50,614 nucleotides of DNA from Candidatus Accumulibacter affinis (GTDB lineage Bacteria > Pseudomonadota > Gammaproteobacteria > Burkholderiales > Rhodocyclaceae), in NCBI GenBank assembly GCA_016713625.1, contig JADJOT010000005.1, forward strand, positions 1 to 50,614, given 5' to 3'. The notes under the pieces were generated by a model, which saw only the letters and a list, made by a program, of their open reading frames with translations, was not told the origin of the DNA and made no database searches. The position numbers and the translations under genes are program-made. The stretch's first letter is position 1. Each line of letters opens with the position of its first letter. Shown piece by piece: positions 1-9,762 of this stretch.

Positions 1-75
1 GGAGGCCAGCAGGCCACGCTCATTGCCATCCAGCGAGGCATGCTGCAAAAACGAAAGTTGCGGTGCAGCAATGAC

Positions 76-81
76 TATAAT
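76..81 (+). promoter_or_regulatory. possible -10 element upstream of the aldehyde dehydrogenase
   Basis: A perfect TATAAT lies about 90 nt before the aldehyde dehydrogenase start. I see no convincing -35 hexamer at 16-18 nt, so this may be chance. The rest of 1-168 holds no gene I can support. Confidence 0.25.
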
Positions 82-168
82 CAGTGAGCGGTGCTGATAC
101 GAAGACTGATGGAACGACTGGCCGGCACCGCAAGCACCTTGATCAACTACCAACAATGAGGAGACAAG

Positions 169-1689
<1,521 letters not shown>

Positions 1690-1756
1690 TTCCCCACTCG
1701 CCTTGCCGCGAGTCATTCGCCGGGGCGGCCAGCCGTCCCGGCACGTGGAGACCGAC

Positions 1757-2119
1757 ATGATTGAAAAAGTCATCGCCACCGCCGCGACGCTCGAACTGAT
1801 CGAGCTCCTCAAGCAAAAACACGGCCCGCTGATGTTCCACCAGTCCGGCGGCTGCTGCGACAACAGCGCCGCCAACTGCTACCTGCCGGGAGAAATCACC
1901 ATCGGCGCCGGCGACGTCTATCTCGGCGAGATCGGTGGCTGCCCCTTCTACATCGGCAAGTCGCAATACGAATACTGGAAACACACACAACTGATCATTG
2001 ACGTGATCGACGGCCACGGCGGCACCTTCTCGCTCGAAGGGCCGGAAGGAAAAGCGTTTCACACCCGCTCGCGAGTGTTCAGCGATCCGGAGTTGGCCGA
2101 GTTGGACCGCGAAGCCTGA
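1757..2119 (+). CDS. DUF779 family protein
   Basis: This is a 120-residue soluble protein of the DUF779 family, whose members commonly sit beside ExaC-type aldehyde dehydrogenases; their biochemical role is unknown. A cysteine-rich motif (SGGCCDNSAANCY) lies near residues 31-43, followed by a conserved GDVYLGEIGGCPFYI segment, so metal or thiol chemistry is conceivable but unproven. I use the ATG at 1757 because GGAG stands at 1747-1750; an in-frame TTG at 1703 has no ribosome binding site. It probably forms an operon with the dehydrogenase upstream. Confidence 0.85.
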   Translation: MIEKVIATAATLELIELLKQKHGPLMFHQSGGCCDNSAANCYLPGEITIGAGDVYLGEIGGCPFYIGKSQYEYWKHTQLIIDVIDGHGGTFSLEGPEGKAFHTRSRVFSDPELAELDREA

Positions 2120-2231
2120 TCGTCGGCAGGCGCAGGAAGCATCCCGGAAGTCCGCGCACAACGCCGGGCTCGCTGCAGCCGGCGTGCCTGCAGCGCGCGC
2201 GGTCGAGGCCGTTCTTGCTCCTCCTGTGCTC

Positions 2232-2897
2232 CTAGCGCGCCGGTTCCGCAACAAAAATTTCCACGCGGCGGTTCATCGCGCGGCCAGCGGCGCTGGTGTT
2301 GTCGGCGATCGGCTGACTGGAACCACGTCCGTCGATGGCGATGCGGGTGGGCGACACACCACGAGCTACCAGGTAGTCACGCGTGGCAGCCGCGCGGTTC
2401 ACCGACAGGGGATTGTTCGTCGCGTCGCTGCCGGTACTATCGGTGTGGCCGACAATCTTCACCGTCGTCACCGGGTTCTGGTTGAGGGTCGTGGCCAGGC
2501 GGTCGAGCACCGGGCGCATGGCCGGCTTGATGTCATAGCGGCCGACGGCAAAGGAGACATCGCTCGGGATGTCAAGCTTGAGCTGGTTGTCGGCCGTTTG
2601 CGTCACCTGTACGCCAGTGCCGGCGGTGGCTTGTTGCATCGCCGCTTTCTGTTCCTGCATGTGTTTCGACCAGAGGTAGCCGCCACCTGCACCAAGCGCT
2701 GCTCCCACTGCGGCGCCGGTGGCGGCGCTGCGGCCCTTGTTGCCGCCGGCTGTGGCAAGGCCGATCAGGGCACCGGCGGTGGCACCAATGGCGGCACCCG
2801 TGCCGGTGTCGCGCTGCGTTTCGGTCATGCCGGCGCAACCGACGAGACTACCGGCCGCAAAGGTGACGGCCGTCAGGGAAGCGATGATTTTTCTCAT
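2232..2897 (-). CDS. OmpA-like lipoprotein with glycine-zipper segment
   Basis: This 221-residue protein starts with a lipoprotein signal whose lipobox LVGC gives a lipidated Cys near residue 20. A glycine- and alanine-rich stretch at about 30-75 (repeated GAAIGA / GAALGA) looks like a glycine zipper. The C-terminal half is an OmpA domain that binds peptidoglycan, with the conserved VGHTDSTGS and NRRVEIFV segments. The order resembles YiaD/Pal-type outer-membrane lipoproteins. GGAG precedes the ATG on the minus strand. It lies downstream of polA in the same direction, with a 142-nt gap. A structural role linking outer membrane and cell wall is inferred from the domain. Confidence 0.88.
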   Translation of the reverse strand: MRKIIASLTAVTFAAGSLVGCAGMTETQRDTGTGAAIGATAGALIGLATAGGNKGRSAATGAAVGAALGAGGGYLWSKHMQEQKAAMQQATAGTGVQVTQTADNQLKLDIPSDVSFAVGRYDIKPAMRPVLDRLATTLNQNPVTTVKIVGHTDSTGSDATNNPLSVNRAAATRDYLVARGVSPTRIAIDGRGSSQPIADNTSAAGRAMNRRVEIFVAEPAR

Positions 2898-3039
2898 GTT
2901 TCAGGTCTCCGGAGAATGGGAACGTCAAGGCGACGCCCGCAAGTTGCTCGATTCTGCTGCCCTGATGGGAAAAAGGAAAGTCCTATCTCATGATTCCCTG
3001 CTCGGTCGGGCGCTACTACTCGCCCCCGGTTCTGCCGCT

Positions 3040-5805
3040 TCAGTGCGCTTCGTCCCAGTTGGCGCCAGCGCCGATGTCGACCAGCAACGGCACACGCAGA
3101 GTGGCCAGTTCGGTCATCAGACGCGGCAATTCGGCGTGGACTTGCGAGAACTCGTCTGCCGGCACTTCGAGGACGAGTTCGTCATGCACTTGCAGCAGCA
3201 GGCGGGTTTGCAGGTGCTCGGAGTCCAGCCAGCCCTGCACAACGATCATCGCCGACTTGATGAGATCGGCCGCCGAGCCCTGCATCGGCGCATTGATCGC
3301 CGCCCGTTCGGCGCCCTGGCGACGCGCGGCCTGGCTGGAATGGATTTCGGGAAGCCACAGCCGACGGCCGAAAACGGTTTCTACGTAGCCCTGCGCTTTC
3401 GCGGCGTCGCGCGTTCTCGCCATGTAGTCGGCGACGCCAGGGTAGCGCGCAAAATAGCGCTCGATGTAGGCTTGCGCGGCGCCGCGTTCGAGATCGAGCT
3501 GGCGCGCGAGGCCGAAAGCGCTCATCCCGTAGATCAGGCCGAAGTTGATCACCTTGGCGACGCGCCGCTGATCGGGGCCGACTTCGGCCGGGCGGACGCC
3601 GAAAATCTCGGCAGCCGTCGCCCGATGCACATCTTCGCCCTGCGCAAAGGCTTCGAGCAGGCGCGGGTCCTCCGAGAGGTGGGCCATGATGCGCAGCTCG
3701 ATCTGCGAATAGTCGGCGGAGACGATGCGACTGCCCGCTGGCGCGATGAAGGCGGCGCGGATGCGCCGTCCTTCGGCGGTGCGCACCGGGATGTTCTGCA
3801 GGTTGGGATCGCTCGACGCCAGCCTGCCGGTGACGGCGACGGCTTGCGCATAGCTGGTGTGAACGCGTCCGGTGCCGGCATTGACCATTTTCGGCAGCTT
3901 GTCGGTGTAGGTGCTCTTGAGCTTGGCGAGCTGCCGCGATTCGAGCAGGATCTTCGGCAGCGGGTAGTCCAGCGCCAGTTCGGAAAGCACTTCCTCGTCG
4001 GTCGATGGCGTTCCGGAGGGGGTTTTTTTCTTGACCGGCAGGCCGAGCCTGTCGAACAGGATCTCCGCGAGCTGCTTCGGCGAGTTGAGATTGAACGGCT
4101 GGCCGGCTGCCGCGTGCGCCCGCGTTTCGATCTCCAGCAGGCGTTTGCCGATCTCGTGGCTTTGCTGCGAGAGCAGCTGCGAATCGATCAATACACCGGT
4201 GCGCTCCATACGGAAAAGGATGTCGCGCACCGGGATCTCGATGGCTTCGTACACGTGCGTGAGACCCGTATCGGCGGCGATCTGCGGATAAAGACGATGG
4301 TGCAGGCGCAGACAGAGGTCGGCATCTTCAGCGGCGTACTCGGACGCCTGGTCCACGGCCACCTGCTCGAAGCCGATCTGCTTGACCCCTTTGCCGCAAA
4401 GCGCTTCGTAGGGGATCGTCGTCAGTCCGAGGTGGCGGGAGGCGAGTTGGCCGAGATCATGCCCGCGCGCGCCGTCCTTGCCGGATTCGAGGATATACGA
4501 TTGCAGCAGCGTGTCGTGGCGTACGCCAGCCAGATGAATGCCATGGTTGGCCAGCACATGCTGATCATACTTGAGGTTCTGGCCGATCTTCGCATGCCTG
4601 GCGGATTCGAGCCAGGGTTTGAGACGTTCCAGCACCTCGTCACGCGGCAGTTGTGGTGGCGCTCCGGGGTAGCTGTGGGCGAGCGGCAGATAGGCTGCTG
4701 CGCCTGGCGCCACGGCCAGCGAAAGGCCGACGAGACGAGCGGCGAAGGGGTCGAGACTGGTGGTTTCGGTATCGAGCGCGGTTAGCGGACAGTTCTCGAT
4801 CATCTGCTGCCAGCGTTCGAAGGCTGCCCAGTCAAGGATCGTCTCGTAGGCTGTGCGGTGGCAAGCGTCGGACGAGGCGCTGGACGGGATACCCGGAGCC
4901 GCTGCCGGCAGCGGCTCCGCCGGCGCCGCTGCGCTGCTGGCTGCTGATCCGCCAGTCTGCATTTCCTTCAGCCAGGAGCGCATTTCGTAGTGCGAAAAAA
5001 TCTCGACCAGTCGCTGGTGATCGACTGGGCGCGGCTTGAGGTCTGCCGGCGCCAGCGACAGTTCGAGATCGCAGCGAATCGTCACCAGGCGTTGCGCCAG
5101 CGGCAGGAAGTCGAGCGCGCGGCGCAGGTTCTGTCCGACCACCCCGCCGATGTCAGCGGCGGCGGCGATGATCCCGGCGAGCGAACCGTACTGGGCCAGC
5201 CACTTGACTGCCGTCCTGGCTCCCACCTTGTCGACCCCCGGGACGTTATCGACGGCGTCACCGATCAGCGCCAGGTAATCGACGATGCGCTCCGCCGGCA
5301 CGCCGAACTTGCTGATTACGCCGGCTTCATCGAGCCGTTCGTTAGTCATGGTATTGACCAGGCTGACCTGCGGACCAACCAGCTGGGCGAGGTCCTTGTC
5401 GCCGGTAGACACCACCACCTGGACGCCCTGCGCCGCGGCCTGCGTGGCCAGGGTGCCGATCACATCGTCTGCCTCGACACCGTCGAACATCAACAGCGGC
5501 CAGCCAAGCGCCACAATCGCTGCGTGCAGCGGTTCGATCTGGCGCACCATGTCGTCGGGCATCGGCGGACGGTTTGCCTTGTACAGGGGATACCAGTCGT
5601 CACGAAAGGTCTTGCCCTTGGCGTCGAAGACGCAGCCCTTGTACTCGATTCCCGAAGCCTGGTAGTCGCTTTCGAGTCGGCGCAGCATGTTCAGTACGCC
5701 ATGAATTGCGCCGGTGGGCTCGCTCCTCGTAGTCCGCAGGTCGGGCATGGCGTGAAAGGCGCGATAGAGATAGGACGATCCGTCGACCAGCAGCAGGGTA
5801 GGCAT
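3040..5805 (-). CDS. polA: DNA polymerase I
   Basis: DNA polymerase I fills gaps and removes RNA primers in replication and repair. The 921-residue protein (928 in E. coli) carries all three domains: a 5'-3' exonuclease at about 1-290 beginning LLVDGSSYLYRAFHA, a 3'-5' exonuclease at about 330-510 with the DTETTSLD motif, so proofreading residues are present, and the family A polymerase domain at about 550-921 with motif A DYSQIELRIMAHL and motif C QVHDELVLEVP. A Pro/Ala-rich linker separates the first two domains. It is divergent from the DUF2782 gene, an arrangement I recall from Rhodocyclales. Confidence 0.97.
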   Translation of the reverse strand: MPTLLLVDGSSYLYRAFHAMPDLRTTRSEPTGAIHGVLNMLRRLESDYQASGIEYKGCVFDAKGKTFRDDWYPLYKANRPPMPDDMVRQIEPLHAAIVALGWPLLMFDGVEADDVIGTLATQAAAQGVQVVVSTGDKDLAQLVGPQVSLVNTMTNERLDEAGVISKFGVPAERIVDYLALIGDAVDNVPGVDKVGARTAVKWLAQYGSLAGIIAAAADIGGVVGQNLRRALDFLPLAQRLVTIRCDLELSLAPADLKPRPVDHQRLVEIFSHYEMRSWLKEMQTGGSAASSAAAPAEPLPAAAPGIPSSASSDACHRTAYETILDWAAFERWQQMIENCPLTALDTETTSLDPFAARLVGLSLAVAPGAAAYLPLAHSYPGAPPQLPRDEVLERLKPWLESARHAKIGQNLKYDQHVLANHGIHLAGVRHDTLLQSYILESGKDGARGHDLGQLASRHLGLTTIPYEALCGKGVKQIGFEQVAVDQASEYAAEDADLCLRLHHRLYPQIAADTGLTHVYEAIEIPVRDILFRMERTGVLIDSQLLSQQSHEIGKRLLEIETRAHAAAGQPFNLNSPKQLAEILFDRLGLPVKKKTPSGTPSTDEEVLSELALDYPLPKILLESRQLAKLKSTYTDKLPKMVNAGTGRVHTSYAQAVAVTGRLASSDPNLQNIPVRTAEGRRIRAAFIAPAGSRIVSADYSQIELRIMAHLSEDPRLLEAFAQGEDVHRATAAEIFGVRPAEVGPDQRRVAKVINFGLIYGMSAFGLARQLDLERGAAQAYIERYFARYPGVADYMARTRDAAKAQGYVETVFGRRLWLPEIHSSQAARRQGAERAAINAPMQGSAADLIKSAMIVVQGWLDSEHLQTRLLLQVHDELVLEVPADEFSQVHAELPRLMTELATLRVPLLVDIGAGANWDEAH

Positions 5806-5896
5806 GGGCGGGCAACTTTATGAGCTGAAGGGGGAAGGGCTTCCTCGCCCGGCCGCGGGGCCCCGGACAGGTCGCTGCGGGTAGTGCAAGTCCAGC

Positions 5897-5914
5897 CTCT
5901 GCATTATCGCAGAG
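5897..5914. repeat. small inverted repeat between polA and the DUF2782 gene
   Basis: CTCTGC at 5897-5902 and GCAGAG at 5909-5914 form a perfect 6-bp stem around ATTATC, in the divergent intergenic region. Read on the minus strand the loop gives GATAAT, a possible polA -10. Function unproven. Confidence 0.3.
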
Positions 5915-6036
5915 TTCGCGCCGCTTACCGAGCCACGGTCAGCGCGTCGAGCGGGGGTCGCCAGGTAATCTGTACTACAATTCGTCATGATCGCTGAACT
6001 GCTCACTGATCGTTTTATCACCCCGGGGGACTCCTG

Positions 6037-6378
6037 ATGCGTTGCCTTCCAGCCTTCCTTGCCACCATGTTGGTCGCTGCCGCGCCCGCTTTTGCCCAGA
6101 ATCCACCGGATTTGCAGCCGCTGCCGGCAGTCCCGCCACCGCCGCCGGAAATGGCGCCATTCGATGCTTCGCTTGAGCCGGAGGTGACGATCACCCAGCG
6201 TGAAGGGAATACCGTCGAGGAGTACCGGCTCAACGGCAGGCTTTACCGGATCAAGGTGACGCCAGCACACGGCGTTCCCTATTTCCTGGTTGACCGCGAC
6301 GGCGACGGCAACTTCAGCCAGGAGACCATGGGTACTCCGAACGTCAGCGTCCCGACCTGGGTCATCGGCACCTTCTGA
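6037..6378 (+). CDS. DUF2782 family exported protein
   Basis: This 113-residue protein has a clear signal peptide (residues 1-21, cleavage after AAPAFA) and a short proline-rich stretch (about 27-46), followed by the DUF2782 core containing REGNTVEEYRLNGRLYRIKVTP and GVPYFLVDRDGDGNF. The family is found mainly in beta- and gammaproteobacteria and has no known function. GGGGGA about 6 nt upstream supports the ATG. A TACAAT at 5976-5981 could be its -10. It is divergent from polA. Confidence 0.8.
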   Translation: MRCLPAFLATMLVAAAPAFAQNPPDLQPLPAVPPPPPEMAPFDASLEPEVTITQREGNTVEEYRLNGRLYRIKVTPAHGVPYFLVDRDGDGNFSQETMGTPNVSVPTWVIGTF

Positions 6379-6447
6379 CTGCCCGTTTCTACGTGTCGCC
6401 CATACCTTGACAAAAGTATCACCGCCAGCCCGGCTCCGTCAGCATGA

Positions 6448-6735
6448 GTGGCGGCGCCGGCAGCTCCGCTTGCGGGTGAGCGCGGCCACGAACCGCAATG
6501 CACTGCTTGCCTCTGCCGGTCAGGGCGGGCTCGGCCACTGGCCGGGGACGAGCAGCCGGGAACCCTTTCGATCCCTGCCCCGGTCTTCAACGGCGCCAGC
6601 CACCGCGTCGAGGTGGGCAATGCCTTCGACTGGCTCAAGCAGGGCTGGGCGATCTTCATTGCCAATCCGGGTGTCTGGATGGCCATCGCGGTCATCCTCA
6701 TTGTTATCCATCGTGACATTTTCATTGCCGCCTGA
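6448..6735 (+). pseudogene. truncated membrane protein, probable N-terminal remnant of a BPSS1780-like protein
   Basis: The open frame has a low-quality N-terminus, then a recognisable segment (NAFDWLKQGWAIFIANPG followed by one hydrophobic helix) that stops just after the first membrane segment at 6733-6735. The intact gene starting 14 nt later begins with the same pattern (GWRWLTEGFRIFRRN plus a helix). I read this as a paralogous gene cut off after its first helix. No ribosome binding site stands out. It could still be a short expressed membrane peptide. Confidence 0.4.
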
Positions 6736-6748
6736 GCGGCCCGAGCCC

Positions 6749-7525
6749 ATGCAAGCACTGACTCTTCCCGCCGCGCAAGGATGGCGCTGGCTCACCGAGG
6801 GATTCCGGATCTTTCGCAGGAATCACCTGATGCTGGCCTTCCTGGTGGTCAGCTACTGGGCGTTGATGGCCCTGGTGAACATTATTCCCGTACTGGGCAC
6901 GATTGCCACGACCTTGTGTATCCCCGCCTTTTCAGTCAGTCTGATGACTGCCTGCCGCAGCATCGATCGTGGTACTCCGCTGAGCCCGCAGCTGCTCTTC
7001 TCGGGCTTTGGCAGCCATCTGCGCTCGCTGCTCATCCTGGGTGCGATCTACCTGGCGGCGACCGTCGGGATTCTCGCCGTTTCCGCGCTGGCCGACGACG
7101 GCGCGCTGATGGCCATGATGCTCGCCGGCAACAAGCCCGCCGAGGAGGTCGTAAACGACGGCACACTATTGCTTGCCACGCAGATTGCCCTGCTGCTTCT
7201 TTGTCCGCTGATCATGGCCTACTGGTATGCGCCAGTGCTGGCCGGCTGGCATGGTTTGTCGCCCGCCAAGGCGCTGTTCTTCAGTTTCGTGGCCTGCCTG
7301 CGCAACTGGCGAGCCTTCCTGGTGTATTCGCTGGCCATTGCGGTCGTCGGAACCCTGGTGCCAGGGTTGATCCTGGGTATTCTGGCGACCCTCTTGCCAA
7401 GCGGAACAGCGCTGATCACCGTACTGGTGACGGTGCTGATCATTCTCGTTCTCGCGCCGACGCTGTTTGCGAGCTTCTACGTCAGTTACCGCGACGTTTT
7501 CGTTACTGCCGGAGACGATGCCTGA
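6749..7525 (+). CDS. BPSS1780-family multi-pass membrane protein
   Basis: This 258-residue inner-membrane protein begins with the family pattern GWRWLTEGFRIFRRN and then has about five or six hydrophobic helices (near 28-50, 85-108, 135-160, 183-210 and 215-245). Such proteins are common in betaproteobacteria and have no assigned function. I chose the ATG at 6749; the frame stays open far upstream but that part is not protein-like. Its end overlaps the nadD start by 8 nt, so it leads the nadD-rsfS-rlmH-maf transcription unit. Confidence 0.75.
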   Translation: MQALTLPAAQGWRWLTEGFRIFRRNHLMLAFLVVSYWALMALVNIIPVLGTIATTLCIPAFSVSLMTACRSIDRGTPLSPQLLFSGFGSHLRSLLILGAIYLAATVGILAVSALADDGALMAMMLAGNKPAEEVVNDGTLLLATQIALLLLCPLIMAYWYAPVLAGWHGLSPAKALFFSFVACLRNWRAFLVYSLAIAVVGTLVPGLILGILATLLPSGTALITVLVTVLIILVLAPTLFASFYVSYRDVFVTAGDDA

Positions 7526-8192
7526 TCGTCCAGGCGGCGGGCCGCTGGGAATCTTCGGCGGCACCTTCGACCCGGTTCATTTCGGGCATCTGCGCCTCGC
7601 CGAAGAGGCCATCGATGGTCTCGGTCTCGCTGCTGTCCGCTGGATTCCGGCCGGCCAGCCGGCGTTGCGCGGGGCGCCGCAAGTGACTGCCCGGCAGCGG
7701 CTGGCGATGGTGCGGCTGGCGACTGCCGATAACCCGCGTTTTGCAGTCGATGCGGCCGAGGTCGAGGCCGCCCGGGCAAGCTACACCGTGCCTACCCTCG
7801 AACGTCTGCGCCAGGCCGATCAGTGCGGGGCGCAGCGACCACTGGTGCTGCTGCTCGGCGCCGATGCCTTTGCCGCCCTCCCTGGCTGGCATCGCTGGTC
7901 ATCGCTGTTCGATCTGGCACACCTGGCGGTTGCGCATCGCCCGGGTTTTCCGGTCGACCTTGCCAGTCTGCCGGCAGCGCTGGCTGACTGCTGGCGCGGG
8001 CGTTTCCGGGTGCAGCCGGCGAGCCTGTCCGAGTCGCCGGCCGGGAGCATCTTTAGCTTTGCGATGACCCAGCTGGCCATCTCGGCGACCGAGATTCGCG
8101 CGTTGTTGACGCAAGGCCGCAGCGCCCGCTATTTACTGCCCGAGCAAGTTATCGCGTATATTCGCGACGAGCACCTTTACCCGGAGTACTGA
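7518..8192 (+). CDS. nadD: nicotinate-nucleotide adenylyltransferase
   Basis: NadD transfers AMP from ATP to nicotinate mononucleotide, giving deamido-NAD in NAD synthesis. The 224-residue protein has the nucleotidyltransferase signature GIFGGTFDPVHFGHLRLAE at the N-terminus (HFGH as the catalytic HxGH) and the C-terminal ISATEIR motif that contacts ATP phosphates. The ATG at 7518 overlaps the preceding gene by 8 nt, with GGAG at 7511-7514. The nadD-rsfS-rlmH order is widely conserved in proteobacteria. Confidence 0.95.
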   Translation: MPDRPGGGPLGIFGGTFDPVHFGHLRLAEEAIDGLGLAAVRWIPAGQPALRGAPQVTARQRLAMVRLATADNPRFAVDAAEVEAARASYTVPTLERLRQADQCGAQRPLVLLLGADAFAALPGWHRWSSLFDLAHLAVAHRPGFPVDLASLPAALADCWRGRFRVQPASLSESPAGSIFSFAMTQLAISATEIRALLTQGRSARYLLPEQVIAYIRDEHLYPEY

Positions 8193-8199
8193 ATTGCCA

Positions 8200-8577
8200 A
8201 TGAAACTTCCCGAACTGGAAAAACTGGTTGTTGACGCGCTCGAAGACATCAAGGGCCGTGATATCGAGGTCATCGACACCAGTCGCCTGACCTCGCTGTT
8301 TGACCGCATGGTCATTGCCTGTGGCGACTCCAACCGCCAGGTCAAGTCACTGGCCCGCAATGTGCAGGACAAGGTGCGTGCAGCGGGAGGCCAGGTCCTC
8401 TCCTGCGAAGGCGAGGAAGTCGGCGAATGGGTGTTGGTCGACCTCGGCGACATCATCGTGCATGTCATGCAGCCGGCGGTGCGCAGCTATTACAACCTCG
8501 AAGAACTGTGGGGTGGCAAAGGTCCGCTGCGCGTGCGCCGAGCCGCTGCCGAGGCGACCACGGTCGGCGAAGGATGA
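8200..8577 (+). CDS. rsfS: ribosome silencing factor RsfS
   Basis: RsfS binds ribosomal protein L14 on the 50S subunit and blocks subunit joining when nutrients are scarce. The 125-residue protein carries the family core, including GRDIEVIDTSRLTSLFD, GDSNRQVKSLA and the terminal LVDLGDIIVHVM...YYNLEELW. It is about 20 residues longer than E. coli RsfS because of a C-terminal basic/alanine-rich tail. I use the ATG at 8200, 7 nt after the nadD stop; a TTG two codons earlier is possible. It overlaps rlmH by ATGA. Confidence 0.94.
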   Translation: MKLPELEKLVVDALEDIKGRDIEVIDTSRLTSLFDRMVIACGDSNRQVKSLARNVQDKVRAAGGQVLSCEGEEVGEWVLVDLGDIIVHVMQPAVRSYYNLEELWGGKGPLRVRRAAAEATTVGEG

Positions 8578-9044
8578 GGCTGGCCATCCTCGCGGTCGGC
8601 CACAAACCGCCCGCCTGGGTGGCCGAGGGTTGCGCTGAATACATCAAACGCATGCCACGCGAACTGCCCTTGTCGATTGTCGAGGTCAAGCCGGAAGCGC
8701 GCGGCTCGAAAAGCCGCGAGCAATTGCTGGCTGCCGAGAAAGGTCGCTTGCTGGCGGTGCTGCAGGCTTACCACCGAATCGTCGTGCTTGACGAACGGGG
8801 CGTCGATCTGCCGACGCTGAAGCTGGCCGAGCGGCTGGCAAGCTGGATGCGTGCCGGCGGCGATACCGCCCTCATCATCGGTGGCGCCGATGGCATAGAC
8901 GAAGCCTTGAAGCTGCAGGCCAGTGAAGCAATCCGGCTATCCAGCCTGACCCTGCCGCATGCGCTGGCCCGCCTGATCCTCTGCGAGCAGCTTTATCGGG
9001 CGGTCAGCATTCTCCGCAAACATCCTTATCATCGGGAAGGTTGA
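8574..9044 (+). CDS. rlmH: 23S rRNA pseudouridine-1915 N3-methyltransferase
   Basis: RlmH methylates pseudouridine 1915 in helix 69 of 23S rRNA on assembled ribosomes, using SAM. The 156-residue protein (155 in E. coli) is a SPOUT enzyme; the knot motifs are visible as LIIGGADGID and the C-terminal LPHALARLILCEQLYRA...HPYHR. The ATG overlaps the rsfS stop as ATGA, implying translational coupling. Confidence 0.96.
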   Translation: MRLAILAVGHKPPAWVAEGCAEYIKRMPRELPLSIVEVKPEARGSKSREQLLAAEKGRLLAVLQAYHRIVVLDERGVDLPTLKLAERLASWMRAGGDTALIIGGADGIDEALKLQASEAIRLSSLTLPHALARLILCEQLYRAVSILRKHPYHREG

Positions 9045-9667
9045 TGCCGGTCGATGGGCAGCACCTACGTCTGCATCTGGCGTCGCGCAGTCCGCGTCGG
9101 CGCGAACTGCTGACGCAAATCGGCGTCGGCTTCGATACCATCGCCTTTCGGAGTACCCCGCGCGACGATCTGGTGCTCGATGAAACGCCGCTGCCCGGCG
9201 AAGACCCGATCCACTACGTCGAACGTATTGCCCGCACCAAGGCCGAGCACGGCTGCCGGATTGTCGGCTGGCGAAGGCTGCTGCCGCAGCCGGTGCTGGC
9301 TGCCGACACCACCATTGACCTGGCTGGCGAACTGATCGGCAAGCCACTTGACGCCGGCGATGCCGGTCGTATCCTGCAGCGCCTGTCCGGCAACACCCAT
9401 CGCGTTCTCACCGCGGTCGCCGTCGGCGGTCCCGGTGGTATCGAAGCGGCGCTGTCGATCAGCGAGGTGCGCTTTCGTCAGCTCGATCGCGACGAGATCC
9501 GTCGCTATGTCGCCAGCGGCGAACCCATGGACAAGGCCGGCGCTTACGGCATCCAGGGGCACGCCGGCATGTTTGTCGAGTATCTCGCCGGCAGCTACAG
9601 CGGCGTGATGGGACTGCCGCTGTGCGAGACGGCGCTGTTGCTGAAACGCTTCGGCTACCGGCTGTAG
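9044..9667 (+). CDS. maf: Maf-family nucleotide pyrophosphatase
   Basis: Maf proteins hydrolyse non-canonical or pyrimidine nucleoside triphosphates (dTTP/UTP in the YhdE branch) to the monophosphate. This 207-residue protein has the signature LASRSPRRRELL at residues 11-22, the AADTTI metal and substrate loop, GKP and the DKAGAYGIQG segment. The ATG shares one base with the rlmH stop. It ends the nadD-rsfS-rlmH-maf run. The gene for ribonuclease G, which often follows maf, is absent; ubiB lies convergently downstream. Confidence 0.92.
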   Translation: MPVDGQHLRLHLASRSPRRRELLTQIGVGFDTIAFRSTPRDDLVLDETPLPGEDPIHYVERIARTKAEHGCRIVGWRRLLPQPVLAADTTIDLAGELIGKPLDAGDAGRILQRLSGNTHRVLTAVAVGGPGGIEAALSISEVRFRQLDRDEIRRYVASGEPMDKAGAYGIQGHAGMFVEYLAGSYSGVMGLPLCETALLLKRFGYRL

Positions 9668-9762
9668 CCATCGAGACGCGGTCTGCCAGAATCGGCAAGA
9701 AGGCCGTCCGGGGTGAATTCTGCCGGCTGACGACGCGCTGCAGGCAGATTCCCCTGAGGTGT

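Noticed and set aside
2719..4785. 688-codon open frame on the plus strand opposite polA
   Set aside because: It is antisense to well-supported polA motifs, and its protein shows no domain; long antisense frames are expected at this GC content.
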